Below, piece by piece: positions 5,745 through 7,150 of a stretch of DNA of 7,150 bases. Source of the DNA: Chlamydiales bacterium. GTDB taxonomy: Bacteria; Chlamydiota; Chlamydiia; Chlamydiales; JAACFD01. A program made the translations under genes and the position numbers. Numbering within the stretch: the stretch's first letter is position 1; every line of letters begins with the position of its first letter. The notes under the pieces are model-generated. The model had not been told where the DNA came from. It saw only the letters and a list, made by a program, of their open reading frames with translations, and made no database searches. Location: contig JAACFD010000101.1 in the NCBI GenBank assembly GCA_009937555.1, positions 1 through 7,150 of the forward strand, read 5' to 3'.

Positions 5745-7150
<1,406 letters not shown>

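Overview
The window comes from a bacterium of the phylum Chlamydiota, outside the classical genus Chlamydia as far as can be judged. The main evidence is the 16S rRNA gene that fills the right end. It opens with the chlamydial form of the 5' region (GAGAATTTGATC, then GGTTCAGATTGAACGC), carries CAGCTGCGG in the 530 loop, has GCACAAGCAGTGG, and matches the pan-chlamydial 16SIGR primer site exactly. The matching forward signature (16SIGF) differs at one base. The protein-coding part is AT-rich, as expected for such intracellular bacteria. No mobile element, CRISPR array, tRNA or phage gene was seen.

Layout from left to right: kdsD (D-arabinose-5-phosphate isomerase, Kdo/LPS synthesis) on the plus strand at 77-1084. 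Its last codons overlap the 3' end of a convergent small membrane-protein gene on the minus strand (1067-1594). That gene is divergent from a large plus-strand gene (1685-3601) that starts with TTG and encodes a DASS/SLC13-type transporter with two central RCK_C (TrkA_C) domains. A class I SAM-dependent methyltransferase follows (3674-4270), with a plausible promoter of its own. Facing it on the minus strand is a two-gene unit: a four-helix membrane protein of unknown function (4535-5389), overlapped by 8 bases by a damaged HIT-family gene (4276-4542).

The HIT-like ORF is the most informative oddity. It keeps the N- and C-terminal family motifs but has lost the segment with the catalytic His-x-His-x-His motif. 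It also carries a short out-of-frame patch produced by two compensating indels, yet the frame stays open to the end.

Between this unit and the 16S gene lies a 355-base AT-rich region (5390-5744) with A-tracts, a 12-bp palindrome, two candidate promoters and two AU-rich hairpins just before the 16S 5' end. It probably holds the rRNA promoter and leader. The 16S gene runs off the right edge near E. coli position 1388.

The genes do not form one pathway. They are short transcription units packed tightly in alternating directions: envelope sugar synthesis, solute import, a methyltransferase, two membrane proteins of unknown role, and the start of an rRNA operon. I see no convincing new multi-gene system here. 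The observations worth checking are the decaying or repurposed HIT gene and the structure of the rRNA leader.
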